DNA from: an uncultured Clostridiaceae bacterium
Lineage (GTDB): Bacteria > Bacillota > Clostridia > TANB77 > CAG-508
Direction of reading: 5' to 3'
NCBI GenBank assembly: GCA_947647275.1
Contig: CANSJQ010000001.1
Coordinates: 1-64,000, forward strand
Length of the DNA stretch: 64,000 nucleotides
Below the pieces are notes generated by a model. That model was not told where the DNA came from and ran no database searches. It saw nothing but the letters and a program-made list of their open reading frames with translations. Shown in pieces: positions 63,613-64,000 of the stretch (position 1 is the first letter of the stretch; each line of letters starts with the position of its first letter). The position numbers and the translations under genes were made by a program.

Positions 63613-63757
63613 AATAAACCTCCTCTTTATAAAATATTAAAATATAGGTGAAAATGTGATGATAAAATAATATATTAAACTAATTGGTCAAAAGTCTTGA
63701 TTTATAATAATAACTTTTATAAAATAAGTAAGAAAAATATAAAGGAGGAATTATAAC

Positions 63758-64000
63758 ATGGATTTTGAAAATAAAGTAGTAATAGTAACAGGAGGAACTA
63801 GAGGAATAGGTTTAGAAACAGTAAAGGCTTTTTATGAGAATAAAGCTACTGTAATTTTATTTGGTTCACGTGAAGAAACTGTTAATAAAGCAGTAGAAGA
63901 ATTAAAAACTGAAAATATTAATATAGAGGGGTATTACCCAAATTTAAATAATTATGAAGAAGTAGAAAAAGTATTTCAAGAAATACATAGCAAATATGGA
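63758..64000 (+). CDS. Short-chain dehydrogenase/reductase, 3' truncated
   Basis: AAAGGAGG precedes ATG 63758 and 81 codons are visible. VIVTGGTRGIGLETVKAFYENKATVILFGSR is the NAD(P)-binding TGxxxGIG motif of FabG-like SDR enzymes. The catalytic YxxxK lies outside the window, so substrate class (3-oxoacyl-ACP or other) cannot be judged. Confidence 0.85.
   Translation, partial: MDFENKVVIVTGGTRGIGLETVKAFYENKATVILFGSREETVNKAVEELKTENINIEGYYPNLNNYEEVEKVFQEIHSKYG

Overview
The window is a contiguous piece of a very AT-rich, low-GC Gram-positive chromosome, most likely an uncultured endospore-forming member of the Clostridia (gut type). The grounds are strong AGGAGG ribosome binding sites, AGA/ATA-rich codon use, sporulation genes (spoIIAA-spoIIAB-sigF, spoIID, spoIIQ, spoVS, coat proteins, an SspH-type SASP), a clostridial tmRNA, CIRCE-controlled hrcA-grpE-dnaK-dnaJ, and the nusA-rnpM-ylxQ-infB-rbfA-truB order. 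No rRNA, tRNA or CRISPR array was seen.

Layout. 1-2.4 kb: a truncated nitrilase, a class A beta-lactamase-like protein and a GNAT acetyltransferase. 2.4-9.9 kb: an accessory region with decayed NUDIX genes, a 1240-aa HD-domain protein with a small partner, and a gene pair apparently split by a TA repeat. 9.9-14.3 kb (minus): a restriction-modification operon (HNH nuclease plus two SPPY DNA methyltransferases). 14.5-14.8 kb (minus): tmRNA. 15-20 kb: rsmD and the forespore genes. 20-32.6 kb: a Tad-like secretion/pilus operon (CpaB-like, two MinD/CpaE-like proteins, TadA ATPase, tandem TadB/C membrane protein, several pilin-like proteins). 32.7-36.4 kb: coat proteins, SspH-like SASP, a PurZ-like adenylosuccinate synthetase relative with a NUDIX gene, YmdB and SpoVS. 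36.6-41.2 kb: a solute-binding protein, RecA and PepV. 41.4-53.8 kb: translation genes, 6S-like RNA, prmC, whiA, hemW. 54.4-60.2 kb: a small Fst-like type I toxin-antitoxin module, then hrcA-grpE-dnaK-mazG-like-dnaJ. 60.3-64 kb: nucleotide-salvage genes, a LysM protein and a truncated SDR.

The main observation is that eight sites in six genes (sigF, tadA, two pilus genes, truB, and three in dnaJ) carry the same apparent +1 frameshift. The zero frame reaches a CGG codon, and the frame is restored only if the C is skipped so that GGA or GGT (Gly) is read. In sigF, tadA, truB and dnaJ the restored residue is a family-conserved glycine. In my manual scan, in-frame CGG was otherwise almost absent (one clear sense use, one ambiguous), while out-of-frame CGG was common. 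This suggests programmed +1 frameshifting, or quadruplet C-GGN decoding as glycine, at CGG codons. A systematic sequencing artefact must be excluded first.

Intergenic gaps are unusually full of short palindromic repeats of several families, which even separate the normally tightly packed spoIIA genes. Scans were done by eye, so counts are approximate.
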